Part shown: positions 1 to 7,316 of the stretch, piece by piece
How positions within the stretch are numbered: position 1 is the first letter of the stretch
How the letters are laid out: the number at the start of each line of letters is the position of its first letter
Assembly: GCA_910586275.1 (NCBI GenBank)
Contig: CAJUIM010000035.1
Location: forward strand, 1-28,548
DNA: 28,548 nt
Direction of reading: 5' to 3'
Source: an uncultured Lachnospiraceae bacterium
GTDB lineage: Bacteria > Bacillota > Clostridia > Lachnospirales > Lachnospiraceae
The notes under the pieces: generated by a model
Databases searched by the model: none
What the model was told of the DNA's origin: nothing
Seen by the model: only the letters and a program-made list of their open reading frames with translations
Made by a program: the position numbers and the translations under genes

Positions 1-260
1 TTTGGCATGAAAATAAATCAGGAAATATATCATCTTATCCATATAGCTGTGCATTACGGGCAGGAGCGAGTTATAACTATTTGCTTGTTGATGGGGTAAG
101 AAGGCTGACGCCTAGGGAAATGCTGCGGCTGCAGGGGTTTCCGGATGAATTTAAAATTGTTGTGTCCGATGCCCAGACTAGGAAACAGGCGGGAAATGCA
201 ATTCCGGTCAGTATGGTTGCCAAAGTGATCGAAAAGTTTATACCCTTGGTTTTTGGATGA
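1..260 (+). CDS. C5-cytosine DNA methyltransferase, C-terminal fragment (cut by window edge)
   Basis: The frame whose codons begin at base 3 is open from the window edge to TGA at 258-260 and gives the last 85 residues of a protein. It carries the two C-terminal hallmarks of C5-cytosine methyltransferases: LTPREMLRLQGFPD (motif IX, at the end of the target-recognition region) and the motif X type sequence KQAGNAIPV. Such enzymes methylate cytosine in a short recognition site with S-adenosylmethionine. The catalytic PCQ and ENV motifs lie outside the window, so activity and specificity cannot be judged. The product ends in IPLVFG, a normal length after motif X, so the C-terminus is probably intact. 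It could be a restriction-modification enzyme or an orphan methylase; no intact restriction gene follows it inside the window. Confidence 0.88.
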   Translation, partial: WHENKSGNISSYPYSCALRAGASYNYLLVDGVRRLTPREMLRLQGFPDEFKIVVSDAQTRKQAGNAIPVSMVAKVIEKFIPLVFG

Positions 261-299
261 TGTATTTGAAGAGAAAGTGTGTTATACTGTGAAAAATAT

Positions 300-572
300 G
301 TGTCTGGAGGGATAACACATGAATGGGCCGTTAAAAAATTACATATTAAGGTAAAAAAACCGGAATTAATTGATAAGGAAACATTGCTGAAAACCGTAAA
401 GTTTGATAATAGCTGGTATACGGTTATAAGGTAATGGGTATATAAACTGCCGCAGGCAATGAAAACATATTGGCAAAAATTATGTCGGGAACGTATAGTT
501 CCTGCAGAAATGCCAAAAGTAATGGAAGACAATAGCCGTCCGGGCGAAAGAAGGAATGAAATAGGAGAGTAA
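300..572 (+). pseudogene. Possible decayed small ORF downstream of the methyltransferase
   Basis: Between the methyltransferase and the next gene there is no intact ORF longer than about 45 codons. One frame (codons starting at 300) looks protein-like, with a lysine-rich stretch reading THEWAVKKLHIKVKKPELI and then KTVKFDNSWYTVIR, is broken by TAA at 432-434, and continues in the same frame to TAA at 570-572. A good ribosome site (GGAGGGA, 306-312) sits before ATG 319, but that ATG opens a different frame that stops after 11 codons, as if a frameshift separates start and body. An extended -10 box (TGTTATACT, 280-288) lies upstream. I do not recognise the family. A chance open frame is a real alternative, since the stretch is AT-rich and short. 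Confidence 0.25.
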
Positions 573-573
573 G

Positions 574-1461
574 ATGTGGGAAAAAGGGATGCTCATTTTA
601 GTTACGCCGGCATTGGCGGCGCTGGCTTTTCTGGTGGGGGTAATGGTGCGGGACAGCAGCCGTTTTGCAGCCGTTACTTACCGTATCGTATCGCCGAAGC
701 TGCGGAAGGGCTGCCGTGGGGTAATGCTGTCCGATTTGCATAATAAGGAGTACGGGGAGCATAACCGTAAGCTGGTACGGGCCATAGAGGAGCAGAAACC
801 GGATTTTATATTGATTGCGGGGGACATGGTCACTGCCAATAAGCAAAAGACGCAGACGCGGGTGCCTTTAGATTTGCTCCGCCAGCTGACGAAACGGTAT
901 CCGGTATATTACGGGATGGGAAACCATGAATATCGGATGAAGATATTTCCGGAAGATTACGGGGATATGTTTAGGCGTTATGCGGAGGAACTGCGAAGCT
1001 GCGGCGTGCATCTTTTGGAAAACGGACGTATCCGGCTGCCGGAATACGGCTTGGAGGTCTGCGGCCTGGAGGCTGAATGGCGTTTTTATAAGAAGTTCCG
1101 GCGCAGTCCTATGGCGGGAGAGTATGTGGACAGCCTTTTAGGAAAAAGCAGGACAGACTGCTTGGAGGTGCTGCTTGCCCATAACCCGGATTATTTTAAG
1201 CAGTATGCCGCATGGGGGGCGGATTTGGTGTTGGCAGGGCATGTGCACGGGGGCATGGTGCGGCTGCCCGGGCTTGGCGGTGTTATTTCTCCTTCCGTGC
1301 ATTTTTTCCCTAAATATGACGGCGGGCTGTTTGAGGAATACGGAAGCCGGATGATATTGGGGAGAGGGCTGGGGGCGCATACGATTCCTGTCCGGCTGTT
1401 TAACCCGGGAGAACTGGTGGTGGTGGATTTTGTGGCGGACAGCGGCGCGGCAGCAAAATAA
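574..1461 (+). CDS. Membrane-anchored calcineurin-like metallophosphoesterase (YkuE/YaeI type)
   Basis: 295 residues. Residues 6-24 form one hydrophobic segment, probably a membrane anchor, and the rest is a two-metal phosphoesterase domain. Metal-site motifs appear in order: SDLHNKE (D54, H56), AGDMV (D84), GNHEY (N117, H118), LLAHNP (about 207-212) and GHVHGG (H223, H225). This is the complete set for the calcineurin-like superfamily; members of the YkuE branch are small membrane-associated phosphatases, some acting on lipid pyrophosphates, so the exact substrate is open. ATG 574 is preceded by AGGAGAG five bases upstream. It is followed by a small terminator-like hairpin and then scpA, and functional linkage with the scp genes is not obvious. 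Confidence 0.9.
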   Translation: MWEKGMLILVTPALAALAFLVGVMVRDSSRFAAVTYRIVSPKLRKGCRGVMLSDLHNKEYGEHNRKLVRAIEEQKPDFILIAGDMVTANKQKTQTRVPLDLLRQLTKRYPVYYGMGNHEYRMKIFPEDYGDMFRRYAEELRSCGVHLLENGRIRLPEYGLEVCGLEAEWRFYKKFRRSPMAGEYVDSLLGKSRTDCLEVLLAHNPDYFKQYAAWGADLVLAGHVHGGMVRLPGLGGVISPSVHFFPKYDGGLFEEYGSRMILGRGLGAHTIPVRLFNPGELVVVDFVADSGAAAK

Positions 1462-1475
1462 TAACTTGAAATTAT

Positions 1476-1509
1476 CCGCATTTATATGTAGAATAGTAAA
1501 TGCGGTTTT
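1476..1509 (+). terminator. Probable intrinsic terminator after the phosphoesterase
   Basis: CCGCATTTA (1476-1484) pairs perfectly with TAAATGCGG (1497-1505) across a 12-base loop and is followed by TTTT (1506-1509). The U-tract is short, so termination may be partial and allow read-through into scpA. Confidence 0.5.
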
Positions 1510-1553
1510 GAGTATGGCATGCTGTGCGGGGGCGGCAGGAAAGGCGGGATGTA

Positions 1554-2294
1554 ATGGCGATACCGGTAAAATTGGAAGTGTTTGAAGGGCCGTTGGATCT
1601 GCTGCTTCATTTAATTGAAAAAAATAAGATAGATATATACGATATTCCGATTGTGGAAATAACGGAGCAATATTTGGATTATATCCGTCAGCTTGAGACG
1701 GAGGATATGAATGTAGTCAGTGAATTTCTGGTGATGGCTGCCACTCTGATTGACATTAAATGCCGTATGCTGCTTCCGAAGGAAGTGAATGAAGAAGGCG
1801 AGGAGGAGGATCCAAGGGCAGAACTGGTACAGAAGCTATTGGAGTATAAGATGTATAAGTATATGTCTTTGGAACTTCGGGACAGGCAGGTGGATGCCGG
1901 GCGTGCGCTGTACCGGGAACAGCATTTGCCCAAAGAGGTGGCAGGTTATCGGCAGCCCATTGATTATAAGGCATTGTTGGCGGATGTGGACTTGAGAAAA
2001 CTGCACGACGTTTTTCAGTTTATCATGAAGCGGCAGGAGGATAAAATAGATCCCGTAAGGAGCACTTTCGGCAACATTGAAAAAGACGAAGTGGACATGG
2101 ACATGAAAACCGTCTATGTGGAACAGTATATGAGGACGCATAAACGGTGCAGTTTCCGCAGTTTATTGGAAAAGCAGCATAGCAAGATGGAGATAATCGT
2201 GACGTTCCTTGTGGTGCTGGAGATGATGAAGACGGGGCTGATTGATATCGAACAGCAGGATATCTGCGGAGATATCATAATTACATATAAATAG
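1554..2294 (+). CDS. scpA: Segregation and condensation protein A (kleisin)
   Basis: 246 residues from ATG 1554. The N-terminus, VKLEVFEGPLDLLLHLIEKN, is the ScpA signature, followed by the acidic LPKE...EEGEEED linker and a C-terminal winged-helix region ending in GLIDIEQQDICGDIIITYK. ScpA is the kleisin that, with ScpB, bridges SMC heads to form the condensin that compacts and segregates the nucleoid. An upstream GTG at 1524 would add ten poorly conserved residues; I prefer the ATG because homologues begin just before the VFEGPLDLLL segment and a purine-rich AGGCGGG lies about seven bases before it. scpB follows after 235 bp, an unusually wide gap for this normally tight gene pair. Confidence 0.95.
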   Translation: MAIPVKLEVFEGPLDLLLHLIEKNKIDIYDIPIVEITEQYLDYIRQLETEDMNVVSEFLVMAATLIDIKCRMLLPKEVNEEGEEEDPRAELVQKLLEYKMYKYMSLELRDRQVDAGRALYREQHLPKEVAGYRQPIDYKALLADVDLRKLHDVFQFIMKRQEDKIDPVRSTFGNIEKDEVDMDMKTVYVEQYMRTHKRCSFRSLLEKQHSKMEIIVTFLVVLEMMKTGLIDIEQQDICGDIIITYK

Positions 2295-2388
2295 TTTTCG
2301 GGTTGTGCATTGATTTGTCTCAAAGGAAGGAGTCGTAGCGGGCTGCGCTGACTGAATTTGGGGCAAAAATTGCGTAAAGCGGTAAGAG

Positions 2389-2417
2389 TTCCTGCATCGA
2401 TTTGCAGACTGCAGGAA
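2389..2417 (+). repeat. Inverted repeat in the scpA-scpB gap, with direct repeats downstream
   Basis: TTCCTGCA (2389-2396) pairs with TGCAGGAA (2410-2417). The same 5' arm can instead pair as CTGCA (2392-2396) with TGCAG (2402-2406), so two mutually exclusive hairpins are possible. No U-tract follows, so this is not a standard terminator. Further on, AGGAAAGATA occurs twice between about 2491 and 2520, just before scpB. No ORF with a plausible ribosome site was found in 2295-2529. Confidence 0.4.
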
Positions 2418-2529
2418 GGATGGGCAGGAAATACCTTGCGGCATGGACCGGGAAAAGACAGGCAATAGTCATGACAGATAGTAATAGTCAGGAAAGATAT
2501 GCAATAGGCAGGAAAGATAGGTAGAGAGT

Positions 2530-3099
2530 GTGAAGAAAGAGCGGGCAGAAGCCGTTTTGGAGGCGGTTTTATTTACGATGGGCGATTCGGTAGAGGTGGC
2601 AAGACTGGCAGAGGTCATCGAAGAAGACGTAAGCAGGACGAAAAGCATATTGAAGGGGATGAAGGCGCGTTATAAGGAAGAGGGCAGGGGCATTATGCTG
2701 ATCGAACTGGAAGAGTCGGTGCAGCTTTGCACAAAGCCGGATATGTATGAATATTTGGTAAAGATTGCCAGCACTCCGAGAAAATATGTGCTGACGGATA
2801 CCTTGATGGAGACTTTGTCCATTATTGCCTATAAGCAGCCTATCACAAAGCTGCAGATTGAGAAAATACGGGGGGTAAGCTGTGACCATGCGGTGAACCG
2901 GCTGGTAGAGTTCGGGCTGGTTTCCGAAGTGGGCAGGATGGATGCGCCGGGGCGGCCGCTGCTGTTCGGGACGACGGAAGAGTTCCTGAGGAGTTTCGGG
3001 GTGAAATCTCTGGAAGAACTGCCGGAATTGAGTGCGGTGCAGCTGGAAGAGTTTAAGCAGCAGGCGGAATCGGAGGTACAGCTGCAGCTGGATGTCTGA
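2530..3099 (+). CDS. scpB: Segregation and condensation protein B
   Basis: 189 residues from GTG 2530, preceded by the purine-rich AGGTAGAGA. It has the ScpB layout of two tandem winged-helix domains: the first opens with AEAVLEAVLFTMGDSVEVARLAEV and the second contains LMETLSIIAYKQPITKLQIEKIRGV (seen around residues 95-120), then GRMDAPGRPLLFGTTEEFLRSFG, all typical of the family. ScpB dimers bind ScpA to complete the SMC-ScpAB condensin. The protein ends with a Gln/Glu-rich tail. Genetic linkage to scpA supports the call. The GTG start matches the family N-terminus and no better ATG exists nearby. Confidence 0.95.
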   Translation: MKKERAEAVLEAVLFTMGDSVEVARLAEVIEEDVSRTKSILKGMKARYKEEGRGIMLIELEESVQLCTKPDMYEYLVKIASTPRKYVLTDTLMETLSIIAYKQPITKLQIEKIRGVSCDHAVNRLVEFGLVSEVGRMDAPGRPLLFGTTEEFLRSFGVKSLEELPELSAVQLEEFKQQAESEVQLQLDV

Positions 3100-3211
3100 A
3101 AAAATTTTTTTTCTAATTTTTCCTGTAGGGTCATAAGATATTATAAACGGCGAGGCCGGCGGAAGTTCCGGGAGGACAGTGCCGGGAGGCGGGAGTGAAG
3201 GAAAGTTGGGA

Positions 3212-4531
3212 ATGAAGCGGTTCTGGGCAGGGAATAACGGGAAGAAGGATGCGGAAAGAAGGGAAGGGGAGAAAGGAAAGCGGAAGAGAGCGGCATTGGC
3301 CGTTATGTGTGCCGTGCTGCTGCTGGCGGGCGTAGGAGAGTCAGGGAATGCGCGGGCAGATATTTTTGAGGCAGAGAACGGAGGGGAGGGCAGCGGAAAG
3401 GAGGACGGCACGCAGCTGCAGCTGTATTCCAAAGCCGCAGTCCTAATGGATGCGGACTCTGGCCGGGTTCTTTATGGAAAGAATGAGGATGAGAAGCTTC
3501 CCATGGCAAGCACTACGAAAATTATGACTTGCATTCTGGCGTTGGAGAATGGAGATATGGAGGATGCGGTGACAGTCTCGGCTTATGCGGCGGCACAGCC
3601 GAAAGTGCATCTGGGGATGTACCAAGGCCAGGAGTTCAGGCTGGGGGATTTATTGTATTCTCTGATGCTGGAGTCGCATAATGACGCGGCGGTGGCCATA
3701 GCGGAGCATGTGGGCGGCAGCGTGGAAGGTTTTGCGGATATGATGAACCGGAAGGCAGAGGAGATTGGATGTGAAGATACTTTCTTCATTACGCCTAACG
3801 GGCTGGATGCGTCGGCGGGCGGAGAAGGGAAAGTGCATTCCACTACGGCGGCGGATTTGGCGCGGATTATGAAATATTGTATCGGCGAATCGCCTAAGAG
3901 CGGGGAGTTTCTGGAAGTCACAAGAACGCAGAGCTATTCGTTTACCGATACGGAGGGGAAGCGGAGTTATTCCTGCAATAACCACAATGCATTTCTGGGC
4001 ATGATGGAGGGGGCGCTTTCCGGGAAAACGGGTTTTACCAATAATGCCGGCTACTGTTATGTGGGGGCGCTCAGAAGGGACGGCAAGACCTTTGTGGTGG
4101 CGCTGCTTGCCTGCGGATGGCCGAACCATAAGAGTTATAAATGGAGCGATACAAAGCAGCTGATGTCTTATGGGCTGGAAAATTATGAATATAGGAATGT
4201 ATATGAGGAAACAGTGCTGCAGCCGGTTTTGGTGGAGGGAGGCATACCTGACAGCGGGAAACCTTATGACGAGGCATACCTGCAGGTGGGAACGGAAGAG
4301 GAGGACAGGGAGATTAACGTCCTTCTGAAAGAAGGGGAGAAGGTGGAGAAGAATGTGCTGCTGCCGGAAAGGCTGACGGCTCCCGTGGAGAAAGGAAAGC
4401 AGGTAGGGACCGTGAATTATTATCTGAACGGGGAACTGCTGCGGGAATATCCTGTGCTGACGGCGGAGGATATGGGACGGCTGGACTTTGCCTGGATGCT
4501 GCATTATATATGGAAACAATACTCTCTGTAA
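3212..4531 (+). CDS. Secreted D-alanyl-D-alanine carboxypeptidase (PBP5/DacA family, S11)
   Basis: 439 residues from ATG 3212 (450 from the in-frame GTG 3179, used for numbering here). After a long Lys/Arg-rich N-region comes a hydrophobic signal core (AALAVMCAVLLLAGVG) and an Ala-Arg-Ala type cleavage region. The three penicillin-binding motifs are intact: S111-T-T-K114, S166-H-N168 and K283-T-G285. The enzyme trims the terminal D-Ala of peptidoglycan stem peptides outside the membrane. A C-terminal beta-rich domain follows, ending in a hydrophobic stretch (LDFAWMLHYIW) that fits the membrane-binding tail of DacA proteins. GTG 3179 has GGGAGG only three bases upstream; ATG 3212 has AAGGA nine bases upstream, so the true start is undecided. 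The unusually long basic N-terminus applies to both. Confidence 0.92.
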   Translation: MKRFWAGNNGKKDAERREGEKGKRKRAALAVMCAVLLLAGVGESGNARADIFEAENGGEGSGKEDGTQLQLYSKAAVLMDADSGRVLYGKNEDEKLPMASTTKIMTCILALENGDMEDAVTVSAYAAAQPKVHLGMYQGQEFRLGDLLYSLMLESHNDAAVAIAEHVGGSVEGFADMMNRKAEEIGCEDTFFITPNGLDASAGGEGKVHSTTAADLARIMKYCIGESPKSGEFLEVTRTQSYSFTDTEGKRSYSCNNHNAFLGMMEGALSGKTGFTNNAGYCYVGALRRDGKTFVVALLACGWPNHKSYKWSDTKQLMSYGLENYEYRNVYEETVLQPVLVEGGIPDSGKPYDEAYLQVGTEEEDREINVLLKEGEKVEKNVLLPERLTAPVEKGKQVGTVNYYLNGELLREYPVLTAEDMGRLDFAWMLHYIWKQYSL

Positions 4532-4580
4532 ATTTGTTGCTAAAATTTTAACAAATTATTTAGAAAAAGAAAAAAATTTC

Positions 4581-4610
4581 TAGGCGATTGAAAAATTTTG
4601 TGTTATACTA
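4581..4610 (+). promoter_or_regulatory. Likely promoter of the sodium-pump decarboxylase cluster
   Basis: TGTTATACT at 4601-4609 is an extended -10 element (TG-N-TATACT). No good -35 is seen at 17 bp, which extended -10 promoters tolerate. It lies in an AT-rich gap after the carboxypeptidase gene, about 55 bp before the first gene of the cluster. A weak AT-only stem (AATTTGTT 4531-4538 with AACAAATT 4550-4557) precedes it and may help end upstream transcription. Confidence 0.5.
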
Positions 4611-4662
4611 TTATGGTATGATTACGTTTTGATTTATTTAATATAAAATGGAGGGCTGAAAA

Positions 4663-6093
4663 ATGAGTACTACTTCACAAGCGAGTCAAAGAATCAATGC
4701 TTTACTCGACGAAAACAGTTTCGTTGAAATAGGAGCGCTCGTAACAGCAAGGGCGACGGATTTCAACCTGAAACAGACAGACACTCCTTCTGACGGTGTC
4801 ATTACCGGCTATGGAGTTATCGACGGCAATCTTGTGTATGTTTATAGTCAGGATGCTTCCGTGCTGAACGGAACCGTCGGCGAGATGCATGCAAAGAAAA
4901 TTGCGAACCTCTACGATCTGGCAATGAAAACAGGGGCTCCTGTCATAGGCCTGATTGATTCCGCAGGCCTCAGGCTGCAGGAAGCTACGGATGCTTTGAA
5001 CGGTTTTGGCGGGATTTATATGAAACAAGTGAACGCTTCGGGTGTGATTCCCCAGATTACGGCTATCTTCGGGACATGCGGCGGCGGCCTTGCGGTTGTG
5101 CCGGGCCTCACCGATTTCACTTTTATGGAAGAGAAGAAAGCGAAATTATTTGTGAATTCCCCCAATGCAATTGACGGGAATGAGATTTCCAAGTGCGATA
5201 CTTCCTCTGCGGCTTTCCAGAGCGGGGAGGCAGGGCTGGTGGATGTGGTTGCGTCAGAATCCGATGTGCTGGCGCAGATCAGGGAATTGGTATCCCTGCT
5301 TCCGGCCAATAATGAAGACACTATGTCGTATACGGAATGTACGGATGACCTGAACAGGATATGTGAGGGATTGGAAAACTGTGCAGGGGACACTTCCATT
5401 GCGCTTTCTCAGCTTTCCGATCATGGCATGTTCTTTGAGACAAAGAGAAATTATGCGAAAGATATGGTGACAGGCTTTATCAGGCTGAACGGAGCGACGG
5501 TAGGGGCTGTGGCCAACCGTACGGAAGTTTACGGGCAAGACGGGAAAGTGTCGGACAAGTTCGATGCGGTACTTTCACCGGAAGGATGCGAGAAAGCGGC
5601 AGACTTCATTGCGTTCTGCGATGCTTTTGACATTCCTGTTTTGTCGCTTACCAATGTAAAGGGATATGCTTCCACAAAATGCGCAGAGAAGAAAATGGCA
5701 AAAGCGGCTGCACGGCTTACATATGCTTTCGCGAACGCTACCGTTCCGAAAGTAAATGTAATTACGCAGAAAGCGATGGGCAGCGCATATGTGGCAATGA
5801 ACTCCAAGGCAATCGGGGCGGATATCACGATTGCATGGCCGGATGCGGAAGTCGGCACGATGGATGCGAAACTGGCTGCCAAGATTATCTGTGACGGACA
5901 GGGCGCAGAAGCCATTGACGCATGTGCAAAAGAATATGCGGCTCTTCAGGGCAGTGCGGTAAGCGCGGCGAAGAGAGGGTATGTGGATCAGATCGTGGCA
6001 CCGGAGGACACGAGAAAATATGTAATCGGTGCATTTGAAATGTTATATACAAAGCACGAAGAACGTCCGGCGAAAAAACATGGTACAGTTTAG
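4663..6093 (+). CDS. Divergent biotin-dependent acyl-CoA carboxyltransferase subunit (MmdA/12S-like)
   Basis: 476 residues, crotonase-fold carboxyltransferase with N- and C-terminal halves. Oxyanion-type motifs are recognisable but altered: IDSAGLRLQE (98-107, usually DSGGAR-Q-E), FGTCGGGLAVVPGLTDF (136-152), and KAMGSAYVAMNSK (370-382, usually GGAY) followed by AWPDAEVGTMD (391-401, usually AWP-AEIAVMG). The PGFLPG-QE-GGI-RHGAK block of canonical MmdA/PccB is replaced by TNVKGYASTKCAEKKMAKA. Canonical members are about 510 residues, so this one is also short. Family members move CO2 between carboxybiotin and an acyl-CoA. It heads a cluster with OadG, biotin-carrier, OadB and OadA genes, which makes it the likely acyl-CoA-side partner of a sodium pump. 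The acyl-CoA substrate cannot be named from sequence. AGGAGGG-type site (GGAGGG) precedes the ATG. Confidence 0.85.
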   Translation: MSTTSQASQRINALLDENSFVEIGALVTARATDFNLKQTDTPSDGVITGYGVIDGNLVYVYSQDASVLNGTVGEMHAKKIANLYDLAMKTGAPVIGLIDSAGLRLQEATDALNGFGGIYMKQVNASGVIPQITAIFGTCGGGLAVVPGLTDFTFMEEKKAKLFVNSPNAIDGNEISKCDTSSAAFQSGEAGLVDVVASESDVLAQIRELVSLLPANNEDTMSYTECTDDLNRICEGLENCAGDTSIALSQLSDHGMFFETKRNYAKDMVTGFIRLNGATVGAVANRTEVYGQDGKVSDKFDAVLSPEGCEKAADFIAFCDAFDIPVLSLTNVKGYASTKCAEKKMAKAAARLTYAFANATVPKVNVITQKAMGSAYVAMNSKAIGADITIAWPDAEVGTMDAKLAAKIICDGQGAEAIDACAKEYAALQGSAVSAAKRGYVDQIVAPEDTRKYVIGAFEMLYTKHEERPAKKHGTV

Positions 6094-6110
6094 AAAGGAT
6101 GCTGCTTAAT

Positions 6111-6848
6111 ATGAAAAAATGGTTGTTGATATTAGGTATGATTACCTGTATCCTTGGCATGGGCGCATGCGGAGACGAGCAGACGGATTATGAAAGGGAT
6201 GACATCACAAAGGAAGAAGCCATGGATATCGGCGAACAAGTGGTGGAAATGATGATAGCGTTCTGCTCCGATGAATATAAGGACTACAGAGCGCAGCTGG
6301 AAGAGCAGAGCGCTGTGTATGCTGCCGCACTGAGCAGTTGGGAGAGCGCACAGGCCGATATGGGCGAGTATATCGGAGTATTGGAAAAATCGGCACAGCT
6401 GAGGGAGGACGGAGTTACCATTAATTTAAAACTGGACGGTTCCGACCATGATGCCAATATGGAAATTATTCTGGACGATAAACTGGCAGAAAAGAGCATT
6501 ACTACCAATGTGGAATATTCTGCCGGAGAACTGATGAAAAAAGCCGGGCTGAACACTCTTCTCGGAATGGGAACCGTGTTTGTCATCCTGATTTTGATCA
6601 GCATAATTATTTCCTGCTTTAACTTCATTCCGAAGATTCAGGCGGCGTTCTCAAAGAAACAGCCGCAGGCCGGAAAAGAAGCGATGGAAGCTAAGGTTGA
6701 GAATGCAATTGCACAGATTGTGGAGAAAGAAGAGTTATCCGATGACCTTGAACTGGTGGCAGTAATCGCGGCGGCAGTGGCAGCCAGCGAAGGCGCTGTT
6801 TCTACCGATGGTTTTGTTGTAAGATCGATCAGAAAAAGAAAATTCTAG
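6111..6848 (+). CDS. OadG/MmdD-type small subunit with extracytoplasmic lipoprotein domain
   Basis: 245 residues from ATG 6111 (an ATG at 6099 overlaps the ribosome site GAAAGGA, so I reject it). The N-terminus MKKWLLILGMITCILGMGAC looks like a lipoprotein signal with Cys about residue 20. An acidic, probably external domain of about 120 residues follows, then one strong membrane helix (GTVFVILILISIIISCF) and a cytoplasmic tail ending LELVAVIAAAVAASEG...VRSIRKRKF, which is the pattern of the small OadG/MmdD/GcdD subunits of sodium-translocating decarboxylases. In that family the subunit assembles the soluble carboxyltransferase with the membrane pump. Classical OadG proteins are only about 80-120 residues with an N-terminal helix, so the outer domain is an addition. 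It follows the carboxyltransferase by 17 bp and precedes the biotin carrier by 12 bp. Confidence 0.8.
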   Translation: MKKWLLILGMITCILGMGACGDEQTDYERDDITKEEAMDIGEQVVEMMIAFCSDEYKDYRAQLEEQSAVYAAALSSWESAQADMGEYIGVLEKSAQLREDGVTINLKLDGSDHDANMEIILDDKLAEKSITTNVEYSAGELMKKAGLNTLLGMGTVFVILILISIIISCFNFIPKIQAAFSKKQPQAGKEAMEAKVENAIAQIVEKEELSDDLELVAVIAAAVAASEGAVSTDGFVVRSIRKRKF

Positions 6849-6860
6849 GAGGAAATGAAA

Positions 6861-7238
6861 ATGAAAAATTATACCATTACCGTAAACGGAAACGTATATG
6901 ATGTTGTAGTAGAAGAAGGAGCATCCACAGGAGCGCCTGCGGCAGTTCCCGCCGCTCCTAAGGCAGCGCCGAAAGCAGCGCCTGCGGCAGCACCGAAAGC
7001 ACCCGCAGCAAGCGGTGCGGCCGGAAGCATCCGTGTGGAAGCCGGTGCAGCCGGAAAAGTATTTGCAATCGAGGCAAAGGTTGGCCAGGCTATGAAGAAA
7101 GGTGATACCGTAGTCGTAGTGGAAGCTATGAAGATGGAAATTCCTGTTGTTGCACCGCAGGATGGCACAGTGGCAAGCATTGACGTAACAGTTGGCGATG
7201 CGGTGGAAGCAGGAGCATTGCTTGCTACATTGAACTAA
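6861..7238 (+). CDS. Biotin carboxyl carrier subunit of the decarboxylase complex (GcdC/MmdC/1.3S-like)
   Basis: 125 residues from ATG 6861, chosen because AGGAGG (6847-6852) is eight bases away, whereas the ATG at 6855 would be only two. Layout: a short N-terminal strand segment (NYTITVNGNVYDVVVEE), an Ala/Pro/Lys flexible linker built from repeated APKAAPKAAP units (about residues 26-52), and a biotinyl domain with the EAMKMEIPV motif whose Lys (residue 91) is the biotin attachment site. It carries the carboxyl group between the soluble carboxyltransferases and the membrane pump. As a separate gene it can serve both the 12S-like and 5S-like proteins of this cluster, neither of which has its own biotin domain. 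Confidence 0.95.
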   Translation: MKNYTITVNGNVYDVVVEEGASTGAPAAVPAAPKAAPKAAPAAAPKAPAASGAAGSIRVEAGAAGKVFAIEAKVGQAMKKGDTVVVVEAMKMEIPVVAPQDGTVASIDVTVGDAVEAGALLATLN

Positions 7239-7316
7239 GGCAAAAGGACAGGACATAGACGTGACGACTGTTCGTTTGTGTAATGATTCGTTTGTTAACA
7301 ACAGGAGGTCAAAGTA

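Noticed and set aside
77..532. 151-codon minus-strand ORF
   Set aside because: Overlaps the methyltransferase end on the opposite strand and has no ribosome site or motif; the methyltransferase frame is clearly the coding one.
2569..3432. 287-codon minus-strand ORF over scpB and the carboxypeptidase start
   Set aside because: Antisense to two well-supported genes; rich in Pro, Ser and Arg, as expected of a shadow frame.
3650..4519. 289-codon minus-strand ORF
   Set aside because: Antisense shadow of the carboxypeptidase gene with no recognisable domain.
6099..6110. Upstream ATG for the OadG-like gene
   Set aside because: The start would overlap its own ribosome site; ATG 6111 gives a proper signal-peptide N-terminus.
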